Origin: Legionella sainthelensi
GTDB lineage: Bacteria; Pseudomonadota; Gammaproteobacteria; Legionellales; Legionellaceae
Direction: 5' to 3'
Assembly: GCF_900637685.1 (NCBI RefSeq)
Contig: NZ_LR134388.1
Span: 1,437,501 to 1,501,500, forward strand
Length of the DNA: 64,000 nt
Numbering within the stretch: the stretch's first letter is position 1; each line of letters starts with the position of its first letter. Positions 45,087 through 54,543 of the stretch are shown one piece after another. The notes beneath the pieces are model-generated. The model made no database searches. It was not told where the DNA came from and was given only the letters and a program-made list of their open reading frames with translations. Position numbers and translations under genes: made by a program.

Positions 45087-45261
45087 TTTTCAAAGTATCT
45101 CATTAGAAATAAAAGAAAAGGAATGACGAAGTTGTAACCTCTATTCTGCTGCCCACAGAAATAAACTATAAGATGATTATTGTCACTAAGTTGGTATGGC
45201 CAAATCTATTATACCATGTCACACTTAGAAATAATCGATCGAGGGTTTGGGATATTTACTT

Positions 45262-45903
45262 ATGTATTTACTTTTTGATTTTGATGGAACCATAGTAAAT
45301 AGTTATGACTGTGTTATTGAAACAACCAACTTATTGGCCGAACAATTTAACTTAAGGAAGATCGAGAAACATGAAATGGAACATCTTCGTGATCTGACAT
45401 TTCTAGAAGTAAAAAGTTTTTTGGGGGTTCCCTTTTATAAAATACCTTCGCTAATACGGGAAATTAGAAGGCTTTTATTTGATCAAATGATAAATATACA
45501 ACCCGTCACTAATATTTCTCCAGTGTTAGAGACTTTTTATAACTCTGGATATTGTCTCGGGATCTTGACTTCCAATTCGATTGAAAATGTTCGTGTTTGG
45601 CTGGAAATGAATCAAATTCATCACTTTTTTAGTTTTATCCATGATGAATCATCTCATTTTTCGAAACGTTCTTTGCTGAAAAGGACATTGAAGAAGTATA
45701 AAATTGATAAAAATAAGGTTTTTTATATAGGGGACGAGGCTCGAGATATTGAGGCTGCAAAAAGGAATAATATTCAGTCAATTGCAGTCACTTGGGGCTA
45801 TAATTCCGAGAGAATTTTATTACAGTATCAACCAACTTATCTTGTGAAACAACCAGAGGATCTCCTCAGTATATGTCTCCAAAATTCTGAGACTGATGAT
45901 TAG
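45262..45903 (+). CDS. HAD-family phosphatase (Gph-like)
   Basis: About 213 residues from ATG 45262 (TTG 45247 is an upstream alternative). HAD motif I FDFDGT (5-10), motif II ILTSNS, motif III Lys in FSKRSLLKR and motif IV GDEARDIEAA are all in place. A helical cap lies between motifs I and II, as in phosphoglycolate phosphatases. It dephosphorylates small metabolites. The substrate is not deducible. The next 210 bases hold only the hairpin at 46085. Confidence 0.85.
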   Translation: MYLLFDFDGTIVNSYDCVIETTNLLAEQFNLRKIEKHEMEHLRDLTFLEVKSFLGVPFYKIPSLIREIRRLLFDQMINIQPVTNISPVLETFYNSGYCLGILTSNSIENVRVWLEMNQIHHFFSFIHDESSHFSKRSLLKRTLKKYKIDKNKVFYIGDEARDIEAAKRNNIQSIAVTWGYNSERILLQYQPTYLVKQPEDLLSICLQNSETDD

Positions 45904-46084
45904 AACATTTGCACGGTTTGGGATAGTTACAAAAGGGCGGATCATTTCTTTAGGGTTAACAAAGCCTATAACAAAAGGAATTATTGGTTGCTTTGTCAAA
46001 CGCTGCGAGCCCTTACTTTCATTCTGACTATCCCCAAAAATTCTTAACTCATGATTAAGCGATTTACAAAATAATGTTTTTTAG

Positions 46085-46110
46085 TGAAAAGGCATGTTCA
46101 TGCCTTTTCA
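46085..46110. terminator. Strong hairpin near the end of the Cys-rich protein gene
   Basis: TGAAAAGGCATG pairs exactly with 46099-46110 around a 2-base centre (so a 4-base loop in practice), 6 bases beyond the stop of the minus gene at 46117. A T run lies on its left on the plus strand. On the transcript side the U tract is missing, so efficiency is uncertain. Confidence 0.45.
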
Positions 46111-46116
46111 TCATCT

Positions 46117-46494
46117 CTAATGACACGAGTTTGGCTGACCTGTCTTATTACAGATAGGGGTATGGTGCTCAACACACGATTGATGTGTGGTGATTTGACA
46201 AGGAGGGGTAGGTTCGCTTTGGAAAATGGTTGCTAAACACTCTCCTTGATTCTTAAAAATTAAAGCTGAGTCGCAATGCTTGGTTTGTGATAAAGGAGTG
46301 CAAATGAGTTTATCGAAATCCAGGCAGTAAGGGTTATTTGCTTCCAAATCATCATACGGGATGCATGCACAGTATCGATAGATATCAGGAAAACAACCAT
46401 TTTCATCAGGACCACAGAGAAAATAACGGTTGTTACTGTAACAAGAGAGGGTAATCATGAAATACAGGATCATGAAGAGATTTATTTTTTTCAT
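46117..46494 (-). CDS. Exported cysteine-rich protein
   Basis: 125 residues. The signal sequence MKKINLFMILYFMITLSCYS could be a lipoprotein type (LSC) or plain export. The mature part has 14 Cys spaced as in disulfide-stabilised secreted proteins (FLCGPDENGCFPDIYRYCAC; PCQITTHQSC; ICNKTG), with many Pro/Thr/His. No family recognised. Extracellular or surface location is inferred. Ends next to the hairpin at 46085. Confidence 0.6.
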   Translation of the reverse strand: MKKINLFMILYFMITLSCYSNNRYFLCGPDENGCFPDIYRYCACIPYDDLEANNPYCLDFDKLICTPLSQTKHCDSALIFKNQGECLATIFQSEPTPPCQITTHQSCVEHHTPICNKTGQPNSCH

Positions 46495-46790
46495 TATTCT
46501 TATTCCTTTTAGTTGGACAGTTTATTTGCGTTTCTAGGATTATGATTTAACGTAATTTCCTTGTTCGTTAATCTCTTTATCCTTGTTTTATTCGAGATGC
46601 AACATCATTATTCGTAAGCAATAAACTAGAATAGGTTTGAACTTATTGATGAACTCTTGTTTTTTGCAAGTCAATATGGCGAGGGCATCTCATAAAACTT
46701 TGTATTTTTAACATAAAATAAAAATAATTGGAATTATTTATATGTTTCAATGGATTACATGTCTTGGGAACGATACTTTTTAGTGGTGTT

Positions 46791-47237
46791 TCATTCAAAG
46801 CCTAATTGCCTCCAAGCCTCATATAAAATAACAGCAACTGCATTCGCAAGATTTAAGCTGCGATTATGTTCACGCATTGGAATATAAAGGGATGTAAATT
46901 TCTCTAACACTTCTTTTGGTAATCCATTGGATTCGGGTCCGAATAAAAACATGTTTTCGGTGGCATATTGCATTTTCGAGTAACATTTTTCAGCTCTGGC
47001 ACTGCACGCATAAATTGTTTTTTGCTGATGTTGCAGAATAAATGTTTCCCAATTTTCATAGTGTGAAATGCAAGCCCACTCATGATAATCTAATCCTGCA
47101 CGTCGTAATGCTTTTTCCTGTAATGAAAAACCTAAAGGGTGTATTAAATGTAATTGTGCTCCTGTATTGGCACATAGGCGAATGATATTTCCCGTATTTG
47201 GGGGGATTTCAGGTTGATAAAGGGCAATATGAAGCAT
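46791..47237 (-). CDS. trmL: tRNA (cytidine(34)-2'-O)-methyltransferase
   Basis: 148 residues, a minimal SPOUT methyltransferase. The beginning is PEIPPNTGNIIRLCANTG and the SAM-binding knot appears as FGPESNGLP...IPMREHNRSLNLANAVAVILYEA. It methylates the wobble ribose of tRNA-Leu isoacceptors. Length and motifs are normal. Monocistronic, 224 bases from the divergent efflux operon. Confidence 0.95.
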   Translation of the reverse strand: MLHIALYQPEIPPNTGNIIRLCANTGAQLHLIHPLGFSLQEKALRRAGLDYHEWACISHYENWETFILQHQQKTIYACSARAEKCYSKMQYATENMFLFGPESNGLPKEVLEKFTSLYIPMREHNRSLNLANAVAVILYEAWRQLGFE

Positions 47238-47460
47238 AAGTTATTATCAAATAAAAAATAGTAATGATATAACACTGCAGGCACGTTAAAAACCCTGGTT
47301 TCATTAATGACAAGCGAATAAAACGATTTGTTGCGATCCTATAAACCCACTGGTATATTGCAAAATGATGTAATTTTTCGAACTCCTTAAGGTGTACTAT
47401 TCGCCCATGGATAAATCAACTTTGTCATCAAAATCGATTATTTATTAAGATGATGACCTT

Positions 47461-48861
47461 ATGATAAAAATCACGATATTAAAATTTCGATTCATCATGG
47501 TGCGCTGTCTAGCAAAATTTAATCCTTTAATTTTTATAATTTTTCTGATAGGAATTGTTTTACAAGGCTGTCTCTCATCGCGACAGGATCAACCATCGCC
47601 TCAAGTTCCTAAAAAATGGCCTCAGCAAACCAAACAAGTAAAAATGGATGATCGCATCGACTTGCCTGACATGGCATGGTGGCGACAATTAAATAACTCT
47701 GAATTAGATCAACTGATCCAACAAGCACTTCGTAATAATAGTAACGTTCACATTGCCGCGGCTAATCTTCAATATGCACAAGCACAACTAAAGCAAGTTA
47801 AATTAAATTGGATACCTGGAATGAGCATCTTGTCTGGTTATAGCCAAATGCCTAATTTAGGAGATCCGGGTGCATTTGTGGCTTTATTTCCACAATATGT
47901 TCTCAATATTTTTCAACAAATAAAGCAACAAAAAAGTGCAAAATACCAGGTCGAAGCAAGTGCTCATGCCCAAGATGGCATACGGTTAGTCCTTATAGGT
48001 CAAGTATCAGCCGGCTATTTTACTCTTTTGGCACAGCGTGAGGCACAAAAAATATACCAACATTTATTACACGATGAAAATAAATTAATTTCATTATATC
48101 AAAGCCAATACCGTGCTGGTCTCATTTCGAAAGATAAAATAGATACATTAACCAGCCAAATGAAACAAACACAATCACAATACGTTATAACGCAGCACAA
48201 TATCATTGTAAGTCAAAACACCTTACATTTTTTATTAAATCAAAATCCAGGCTCCTTACCTTATAAAGTCTCATTCAATCAAGTGCAAGATTTAAAAATA
48301 ATCCCAGGGAATTTACCAGCCACAGTGCTTCAAAATCGTCCCGATGTACGTGAAGCAGAAGCAAAATTAAAAGCTGCGAATGTGGATATAGGCGTTGCGT
48401 GGGCGAATTTATTACCTTCTGTCAGACTTGACTCGCTCTTAGGCTTCAGTCAAATCTCAAACGGTGCTTTTGCTTTAAATGAAGCCTATATGAATACACC
48501 AGCGATTAATCCACCAGTCTTTGGACTCATTAAAGCAAGTCAAGCACGATCGCAAGCAATCTATTATGCATATCTGGATACGGTAAAAAAGGCTTTAAAG
48601 GAAGTGGATAATGCTTTATCTGCTTATTCGGCATATAGCGAACAATTATTCAAAAATCAATCTGGATTTTTGGATGAAAAAAAGCGTTGTGCTTTGGTTG
48701 ACTCTCGGTATCGTCGGGGTATTGTCAGTTTATCTGAAGTGGTGTCTTGTCAGATTAAATTAGATTACTTCAAGTTGATAATTAATCAAAATAAATTGGA
48801 AAAAATGCTAACGCTCGTTGTATTATTTCAAGATTTAGGTGGTGGCTATCATGGGGTTTGA
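47461..48861 (+). CDS. Outer membrane efflux lipoprotein (TolC/NodT type)
   Basis: 466 residues. The signal peptide has lipobox LQGC with Cys37. Two copies of the OEP helical hairpin domain follow (ANLQYAQAQLKQVKLNWIPG; ENRPDVREAEAKLKAANVDIGVAWANLLP). It forms the trimeric outer-membrane channel of a three-part pump with the two genes that follow it. ATG 47461 or the ATG at residue 13 may be the start. The stop overlaps the next start by 11 bases. Confidence 0.9.
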   Translation: MIKITILKFRFIMVRCLAKFNPLIFIIFLIGIVLQGCLSSRQDQPSPQVPKKWPQQTKQVKMDDRIDLPDMAWWRQLNNSELDQLIQQALRNNSNVHIAAANLQYAQAQLKQVKLNWIPGMSILSGYSQMPNLGDPGAFVALFPQYVLNIFQQIKQQKSAKYQVEASAHAQDGIRLVLIGQVSAGYFTLLAQREAQKIYQHLLHDENKLISLYQSQYRAGLISKDKIDTLTSQMKQTQSQYVITQHNIIVSQNTLHFLLNQNPGSLPYKVSFNQVQDLKIIPGNLPATVLQNRPDVREAEAKLKAANVDIGVAWANLLPSVRLDSLLGFSQISNGAFALNEAYMNTPAINPPVFGLIKASQARSQAIYYAYLDTVKKALKEVDNALSAYSAYSEQLFKNQSGFLDEKKRCALVDSRYRRGIVSLSEVVSCQIKLDYFKLIINQNKLEKMLTLVVLFQDLGGGYHGV

Positions 48862-49876
48862 TTCGCAAAAACTACTCCGTTCGATGCGCTTATCTTTGGC
48901 CTATTTGATTATATTTTGGATAACGACCTATTTGGTTATTCCAGAGCCTGGTTGGTGTTATGTAACCGCATTATCTGTTCTCTTTGAATATTCTACTGTA
49001 GGTGGAGTACTCACCAAGAGTTTTTTACGTATAACGGCAACATTATCAGCAGTTATTTACAGCATTGTCGTTGTTTATTTTTTTGCAAATATTGCGATTC
49101 TAAATCTGATTGCCCTAATTGGCGGCATATTTATCTATGCATATTTTTTCATGGGAAGTAAATTTCAGTATGGAGGTTTTTTAGGAAATTTAACCCTGGT
49201 GATGATGCTTATTAATTATAACAATCTTGATGTAGTTGTATTGCGACCATTTAATATTATTATTGGTCTTATCATCGCTTTAAGTCTTATGCGGTATTTC
49301 TATCCACAATACGCGCGCGATTTAGTCATCAAAACTCAAGCAGATATGCTTCTGCAACTTATAAATATCTTGAATGATTTTCTAAATAAATCTCAATCAG
49401 TACAAACAATTAAAGATAATTTTCTTGTACATGAAAATAAGTTTCTTGCTGATCTCACGAATTTTAATCGTTTTAATGAGGAAGCTCGATTTGAAACTCG
49501 AAAAGCCCCCTCGTTTACCAGTAAGAATATAAGTGCTCTGGGTTATACAAAACGTATTTATCATTTAGTCAGTGTGCTTGTTTTCCATCTAGCAAACGAG
49601 GAGCTGCGATCTTATGTTATTATCGATGATAATATTACGCAGGTACGGAATTATTTAAGTGTTTTGCGGGTAAGACTCCTTAATGTTGAACTTCCTGTAT
49701 CCCCACAATTAGCACCCTTAGTGCTTAATAAAATACAAAAAGACTCTTTAAAAGAAGATGATCCAGAAGTATTCCTCGATATTATGTTTGTCGAGCTGGC
49801 CAAGGAATTAGGAGAGTTAAAACAAATAATCGATGACGTTCTTTTAATTCGCTCGAATAAATATTGCTTAACATAG
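48851..49876 (+). CDS. FUSC/AaeB-like inner membrane efflux component
   Basis: About 341 residues from ATG 48851 (AGGTGG before it; GTG 48839 possible). Six hydrophobic helices (about 10-170, with YLIIFWITTYLVIPEPGWCYVTALSVLF) precede a cytoplasmic helical half. This is the N-terminal half of the PET/FUSC family, whose members AaeB and YccS carry aromatic acids. It is shorter than full AaeB (about 650), so it may act as a dimer. Operon with the OMF and HlyD genes. Confidence 0.78.
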   Translation: MGFDSQKLLRSMRLSLAYLIIFWITTYLVIPEPGWCYVTALSVLFEYSTVGGVLTKSFLRITATLSAVIYSIVVVYFFANIAILNLIALIGGIFIYAYFFMGSKFQYGGFLGNLTLVMMLINYNNLDVVVLRPFNIIIGLIIALSLMRYFYPQYARDLVIKTQADMLLQLINILNDFLNKSQSVQTIKDNFLVHENKFLADLTNFNRFNEEARFETRKAPSFTSKNISALGYTKRIYHLVSVLVFHLANEELRSYVIIDDNITQVRNYLSVLRVRLLNVELPVSPQLAPLVLNKIQKDSLKEDDPEVFLDIMFVELAKELGELKQIIDDVLLIRSNKYCLT

Positions 49877-49885
49877 GGTTGACTC

Positions 49886-50896
49886 ATGTTATCTAAGATT
49901 TCATTTAGAATATCTAAAATTAGAAATAATTTTCCAATTAAAACAGTTGGTTGTGTTTTTATCGTGGTGTTCATTTTTTATTTTGTCTATTATTTTCCCT
50001 TCACTAATAATGCTTTTGTGGCGGCTAACATCCGTCCTGTTGCTGCAAATGTATCAGGTTATATCACTGATATTTATGTAAAAAATGAAGAGTATGTCAA
50101 GGTTGGCCAGCCATTATTCACAGTATTTAAGAAACCCTACGAATTAGCTTATCAAAATTATAAAGCTAGGGTCGCTAGCGCAAAAGCACAATTAATTTCC
50201 TTACAAAAGCAAGTTGAAATAACGCAACATAGCGTGCAAGCACAACGCGATGTTTATAAGAAAGTTGCCTTTGAATACCAACATTATCAATTGGCCCTTA
50301 GAGACAGCGCTGTGCCTAAAGTTACTGTACATAATTTGCTGCAAGAAAAAAATACAGCTTGGAGTACGTTAAAGGCATTAGAAAAAACGCTAGAAAAAGA
50401 CAAACAAGATGTTATTGTGCAGCGGATGAATATTAAGTCTTTAATTGCGCATATGCGTAATGCTAAAGTAGATTTAGATGAAACAACAGTATATGCAAAA
50501 AATAATGGCATTATACAAAATATGTTTGTTGCCTTGGGGGCACCTGTTGAAATACGAAAGCCCTTATTTTCTTTCATTGATACGGATCATATGTTTATTC
50601 AGGCTAATTTTAATGAAACCGATTTACGAAATGTTAAAGCTGGCGATAAAGTTACAATTTATCCACGGATTTATTTTTGGAAAAAAGCCTATCACGGTGT
50701 CATTATTTCTAAAAACTGGGCCGCGAGTCGTCAAGTAACCGACCCACGCAGTCAAGAGCAAATTGTTACAAATAGTGAAAATAATTGGTTTTTATTACCG
50801 CAACGTTTCCCAGTTCAAATTATAATAACGGATTATGATCCTGAAAAATATCCGCTAAGTGTTGGATCTAGTGCGTATGTCTATATTCACAGTTAA
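49886..50896 (+). CDS. HlyD/EmrA-family membrane fusion protein
   Basis: 336 residues. One N-terminal helix (VGCVFIVVFIFYFVYYF) is followed by the lipoyl-like half domain (PVAANVSGYITDIYVKNEEYVKVGQPLFTV), a coiled-coil hairpin (about 80-195), the second lipoyl half (ETTVYAKNNGIIQN) and a beta-barrel (QANFNETDLRNVKAGDKVTIYP). It links the inner membrane FUSC protein to the outer membrane channel. Starts 9 bases after the FUSC gene stop. AaeA-like role in export of small aromatic or toxic acids inferred from the family. Confidence 0.88.
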   Translation: MLSKISFRISKIRNNFPIKTVGCVFIVVFIFYFVYYFPFTNNAFVAANIRPVAANVSGYITDIYVKNEEYVKVGQPLFTVFKKPYELAYQNYKARVASAKAQLISLQKQVEITQHSVQAQRDVYKKVAFEYQHYQLALRDSAVPKVTVHNLLQEKNTAWSTLKALEKTLEKDKQDVIVQRMNIKSLIAHMRNAKVDLDETTVYAKNNGIIQNMFVALGAPVEIRKPLFSFIDTDHMFIQANFNETDLRNVKAGDKVTIYPRIYFWKKAYHGVIISKNWAASRQVTDPRSQEQIVTNSENNWFLLPQRFPVQIIITDYDPEKYPLSVGSSAYVYIHS

Positions 50897-51048
50897 AAGC
50901 AGACTATTTTGGTGTTATGTTGTCAATCTGCTGTGTAATCGAGTAAACCAGGTTATGGGTTTCTGAATTTTCCCTTAGTATACGTTTTAAAATTGTTATA
51001 CTAGTACAATCAATCGAGCATGTTTTATTGAATTAGGAGCGCTTCATC

Positions 51049-52446
51049 ATGGGATATATAGAAAATCGTACGTTCGATGAACTTAAAATTGGAGATTTCG
51101 CCAGTTTAAAACGAACACTTACTGAAAAGGATATTGAGCTGTTTTCAATTATGTCAGGTGATGTTAATCCTGCTCATGTGGATGCAGAATACGCGAAAGA
51201 TACTCAATTTCATAAAATTATTGCTCAAGGGATGTGGGGCGCATCGCTAATATCTACAGTATTGGGAACTGAATTACCTGGACCAGGAACAATTTATTTG
51301 GATCAAACACTTAAATTTACTGCGCCGGTAGTTCCGGGAGATACGGTGACGATTACTGTGACTGTGTTGGAAAAAATAGCTGAAAATCATCGTATCAATT
51401 TGGACTGTAAATGTATTAATCAACAGGGACAAACAGTCATATCCGGGATTGCAACGGTAATTGCACCAACACAAAAAGTGAAAAGAAAATGTGTTGAATT
51501 GCCTAAGGTAATTTTTCAAGAGGCTAAGGACTCATGGTATAGGCAACTGATTAAAATGAAAAAAAATTACGCTCCTCTTAAAACAGCCGTGGTGCATCCA
51601 GTAGATGCGCTTTCACTTCGAGGCGCAATTGATGCTGCAGAAGAACATTTAATAGTCCCCATACTTATTGGTCCCGCCGAAAAAATCCAAAGTGCGGCAA
51701 AAGAGGCCAATATTAATCTTTCTTCCTATGAAATAGTACCAACAAAACACAGTCATGAAGCAGCGGAGGTTGCTGTTCAAATGATTAAAGAAGGTAAAGC
51801 AGAAGCGATTATGAAGGGAAAAATTCATACGGATGAATTGATGACTCCTATAGTGGATAAAGAAAATGGCTTACGTACGGGGCGACGAATGAGCCATGTG
51901 TTTTCTTTGGAAACGCCGAACTATTTTAAACCATTGTTTCTTACTGATGCCGCGATAAATATACAACCCAATTTACAAGCCAAAAAGGACATAGTGCAAA
52001 ATGCGATTGATTTATTTCGTAGATTAGGTCTGGGACAGCCCAAAGTAGCAATTCTATCGGCGGTAGAGACAGTCAATGAGAAAATTCCATCTACTTTGGA
52101 TGCCACCGCATTATGTAAAATGGCAGAGCGAGGCCAAATTACTGGAGGAATTGTGGATGGACCGCTTGCATTTGACAATGCAATCTCCATTGAATCAGCT
52201 CGAGAAAAAGGAATTTATTCTCAGGTTGCAGGTGATGCGGATATTCTTGTTGTACCCGATCTAGAAGCGGGCAATATGCTGTACAAACAAATGACTTTTA
52301 TGTCGGGTATTGAGGCTGCAGGTATTGTAATTGGAGCACGAGTGCCTATCATTTTGACGAGTCGCAGCAGTGATGGGGGGTCTCGTATAGCTTCTTGTGC
52401 TATGGCTTTAATCTATGCACGAAATCAGGACCTTATCAATGAATAA
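51049..52446 (+). CDS. MaoC hydratase-phosphate acetyl/butyryltransferase fusion
   Basis: 465 residues. A MaoC hot-dog domain (1-145) with the dehydratase signature SGDVNPAHVD (Asp/Asn/His) and the AQGMWGASLISTVLG helix is fused to a phosphotransacetylase domain (about 165-465; HPVDALSLRGAIDAAEE, KGKIHTDELM, VPDLEAGNMLYKQ). The fusion is known in proteobacteria. Together with acetate kinase, whose start overlaps its stop, it would convert acyl-CoA to acyl phosphate and ATP. The hydratase part suggests substrates that feed 3-hydroxyacyl-CoA or crotonyl-CoA rather than acetate alone. Confidence 0.9.
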   Translation: MGYIENRTFDELKIGDFASLKRTLTEKDIELFSIMSGDVNPAHVDAEYAKDTQFHKIIAQGMWGASLISTVLGTELPGPGTIYLDQTLKFTAPVVPGDTVTITVTVLEKIAENHRINLDCKCINQQGQTVISGIATVIAPTQKVKRKCVELPKVIFQEAKDSWYRQLIKMKKNYAPLKTAVVHPVDALSLRGAIDAAEEHLIVPILIGPAEKIQSAAKEANINLSSYEIVPTKHSHEAAEVAVQMIKEGKAEAIMKGKIHTDELMTPIVDKENGLRTGRRMSHVFSLETPNYFKPLFLTDAAINIQPNLQAKKDIVQNAIDLFRRLGLGQPKVAILSAVETVNEKIPSTLDATALCKMAERGQITGGIVDGPLAFDNAISIESAREKGIYSQVAGDADILVVPDLEAGNMLYKQMTFMSGIEAAGIVIGARVPIILTSRSSDGGSRIASCAMALIYARNQDLINE

Positions 52447-53613
52447 GTTTATTCTGGTGATTAATTCGGGTTCATCAAGTATTAAATTTTCGCTTTTTGC
52501 TTGTGATAAGCAGGGTTTGAATTTGTATTACCATGGCCAAATTCAAGATCTTTATGAGTCACCTCAAATTAATATTTTTAATGCAAGCCAAGCTCAGGTA
52601 CTCAATCAAGTAATTACTACACAAGGGCACGAAGCAGGTTTAAAGATACTTTTTAACTGGTTAGATGATTTATCTGATTCCATTACGCTCACGGCAGTAG
52701 GGCACCGAGTCGTACATGGAGGAACATTTTTTTCCAATCCTACGTTGATTACTGATGAGGTAATGCAAAAAATTGCAAGTTTAATACCGCTGGCTCCTTT
52801 ACATCAGCCCCATAATTTGGAGGCAATTAAAATTATTAGTCAGTTATATCCAGACTTAGCACAGATTTCCTGTTTCGATACTACTTTTCATCGGACTCAA
52901 AAGAGGGTAGCTACTCTTTTTGCACTACCAAGATCGCTAAGCGATGAGGGGATCATACGCTATGGATTTCATGGATTATCTTATGAATACATCGCATCAG
53001 TAATCACCGATTATATTGGTGAAATAGGAAATAAACGTGTCATGATGGCTCATTTAGGTAATGGTGCAAGCATGTGTGCTATGTACCAGAGAAAAAGTGT
53101 CGCTACATCAATGGGATTTACCGCATTGGATGGATTGATGATGGGCACTCGATGTGGACGTATTGATCCTGGAGTGCTTTTATATTTACTAGAGCAAAAA
53201 AAGTATTCAACGGAGCGAGTAACTCAGTTGCTCTACAATGCGTCAGGTTTAATTGGTGTATCGGAATTGAGTAATAATGTACGCGAATTATTAAAACATC
53301 TAGATGACGAACGAGTATTAGAGGCAATTGATTTATTTTGTTATCGTGCAGCTCTGGAAACAGGCTCATTATTAGTGGCTCTTGGTGGTTGTGATGTGCT
53401 TGTATTTACTGCAGGAATTGGCGAACATGCTCCATTGATACGGAAAAAATCAGTGAGCAATTAAGTTGGTTAGGCGTTAAAATTGATGATGAAGCGAACA
53501 TCAATAATGCAACAATTATTAGTGAAAAAGACAGCACTGTTTTAGTTGGTGTGATACCGACAAATGAAGAGTTGATGATTGCTCAGCATGTAAGATCACA
53601 CTTGAAAATTTAA
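52439..53613 (+). pseudogene. ackA: Acetate kinase, single frame break near the 3' end
   Basis: The start ATG 52439 overlaps the previous stop (ATGAATAA) and has CAGGA before it. AckA landmarks are present: VINSGSSSIKFSLF, GHRVVHGG, DTTFHRT, HLGNGASMCA and the phosphate-loop GIGEHAPLIR. The frame stops at 53464 after KKSVSN. One more A in A6 at 53444-53449 gives RKKISEQLSWLGVKIDDEAN and continues to TAA 53611-53613, a normal C-terminus ending in HVRSHLKI. Full length would be about 391 residues. The enzyme makes ATP from acetyl (or propionyl/butyryl) phosphate. Confidence 0.88.
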
Positions 53614-53712
53614 AAATGATGCGAGAAATTTTTAAAAATTTTAAAAGAAAACTGCATATTGTTCATTTTTGTGCTAAATTAAACCGTTGTAATTAATTAT
53701 TGAGGTTTTAGT

Positions 53713-54420
53713 ATGTTTATTACTCGGTATGATTTGTTATTTATCGGTGGCTTTTTAATGTTATTTCAACTGTCAGCACACAGCCATGGCTTAATAGAAA
53801 AACCAATGTCGCGAGAATATTTCTGTGGTAAAACAACTCAACCACATCATATCGAACCAGGCAATAAACTCCCGTATGAAGAATGTCGCCCTATTTTGAC
53901 AAAGGAAGATGGGAGCTACAACAATGAAGTCTACCAATTTATGAGTGTATTAAGTCATACTCGAGGTTATTATCAAAATGCTAATTTACCACAACATGTT
54001 TGTGGTTTTGATAGTGAAACATTTAAAGGAAAAGCCTCTCCTTGGGATGCTGCGATTGATTGGCCGACCAATAAGGGAATGAACAATGCTCAAGAGTTTG
54101 TATGGGATGTTTCGTATGGCCCTCACTTCAGTGACACGGAGCATTTTCGCTATTGGATTACTAAATCCGACTATCAATTTAATAAAAATGAACCTCTCAA
54201 ATGGAGCGATTTTGAAACAGAACCTTTCTGTGAATATGGATGGGATGATAAAAATCCATCTCAAGATAAGAATACTATTTGGGCAGATAAGGCCAATAAT
54301 AAATTTCATATGACCTGCAATGTTCCAGAGCGTACCGGCCATCATGTCATTTACGCAGAATGGGGAAGAGACCAGAGCACTAATGAACGATTTCACTCTT
54401 GTATTGATGTTGCTAATTAA
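53713..54420 (+). CDS. AA10 lytic polysaccharide monooxygenase
   Basis: 235 residues. The signal peptide ends at SAHS so the mature protein begins with His25 (HGLIEKPMSREYFCG), the copper-binding histidine brace. The second copper His is likely His138 (YGPHFSDTEHF), followed by RYWITK. The C-terminal HHVIYAEWGRDQSTNERFHSCIDV is typical of chitin/cellulose-active AA10 enzymes. It has four or more Cys and no extra binding domain. Exported, probably by type II secretion, it would oxidatively cut chitin or cellulose of amoebae, fungi or biofilm. GAGGTTTTAGT-type site before the ATG. Confidence 0.9.
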   Translation: MFITRYDLLFIGGFLMLFQLSAHSHGLIEKPMSREYFCGKTTQPHHIEPGNKLPYEECRPILTKEDGSYNNEVYQFMSVLSHTRGYYQNANLPQHVCGFDSETFKGKASPWDAAIDWPTNKGMNNAQEFVWDVSYGPHFSDTEHFRYWITKSDYQFNKNEPLKWSDFETEPFCEYGWDDKNPSQDKNTIWADKANNKFHMTCNVPERTGHHVIYAEWGRDQSTNERFHSCIDVAN

Positions 54421-54543
54421 TCACTACATAAAAGAAGTAAATCTTTTTCTATGTACAATTCAAGCATGAATACTTGGATGTGATAGGATTTGATTAGGGG
54501 CTGCGGAGCAGCCTCTGATATAACCACTTGCAAAGGATGCTTC

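Noticed and set aside
53986..54396. Minus-strand frame opposite the LPMO
   Set aside because: Shadow of a gene with clear AA10 motifs and a signal peptide.
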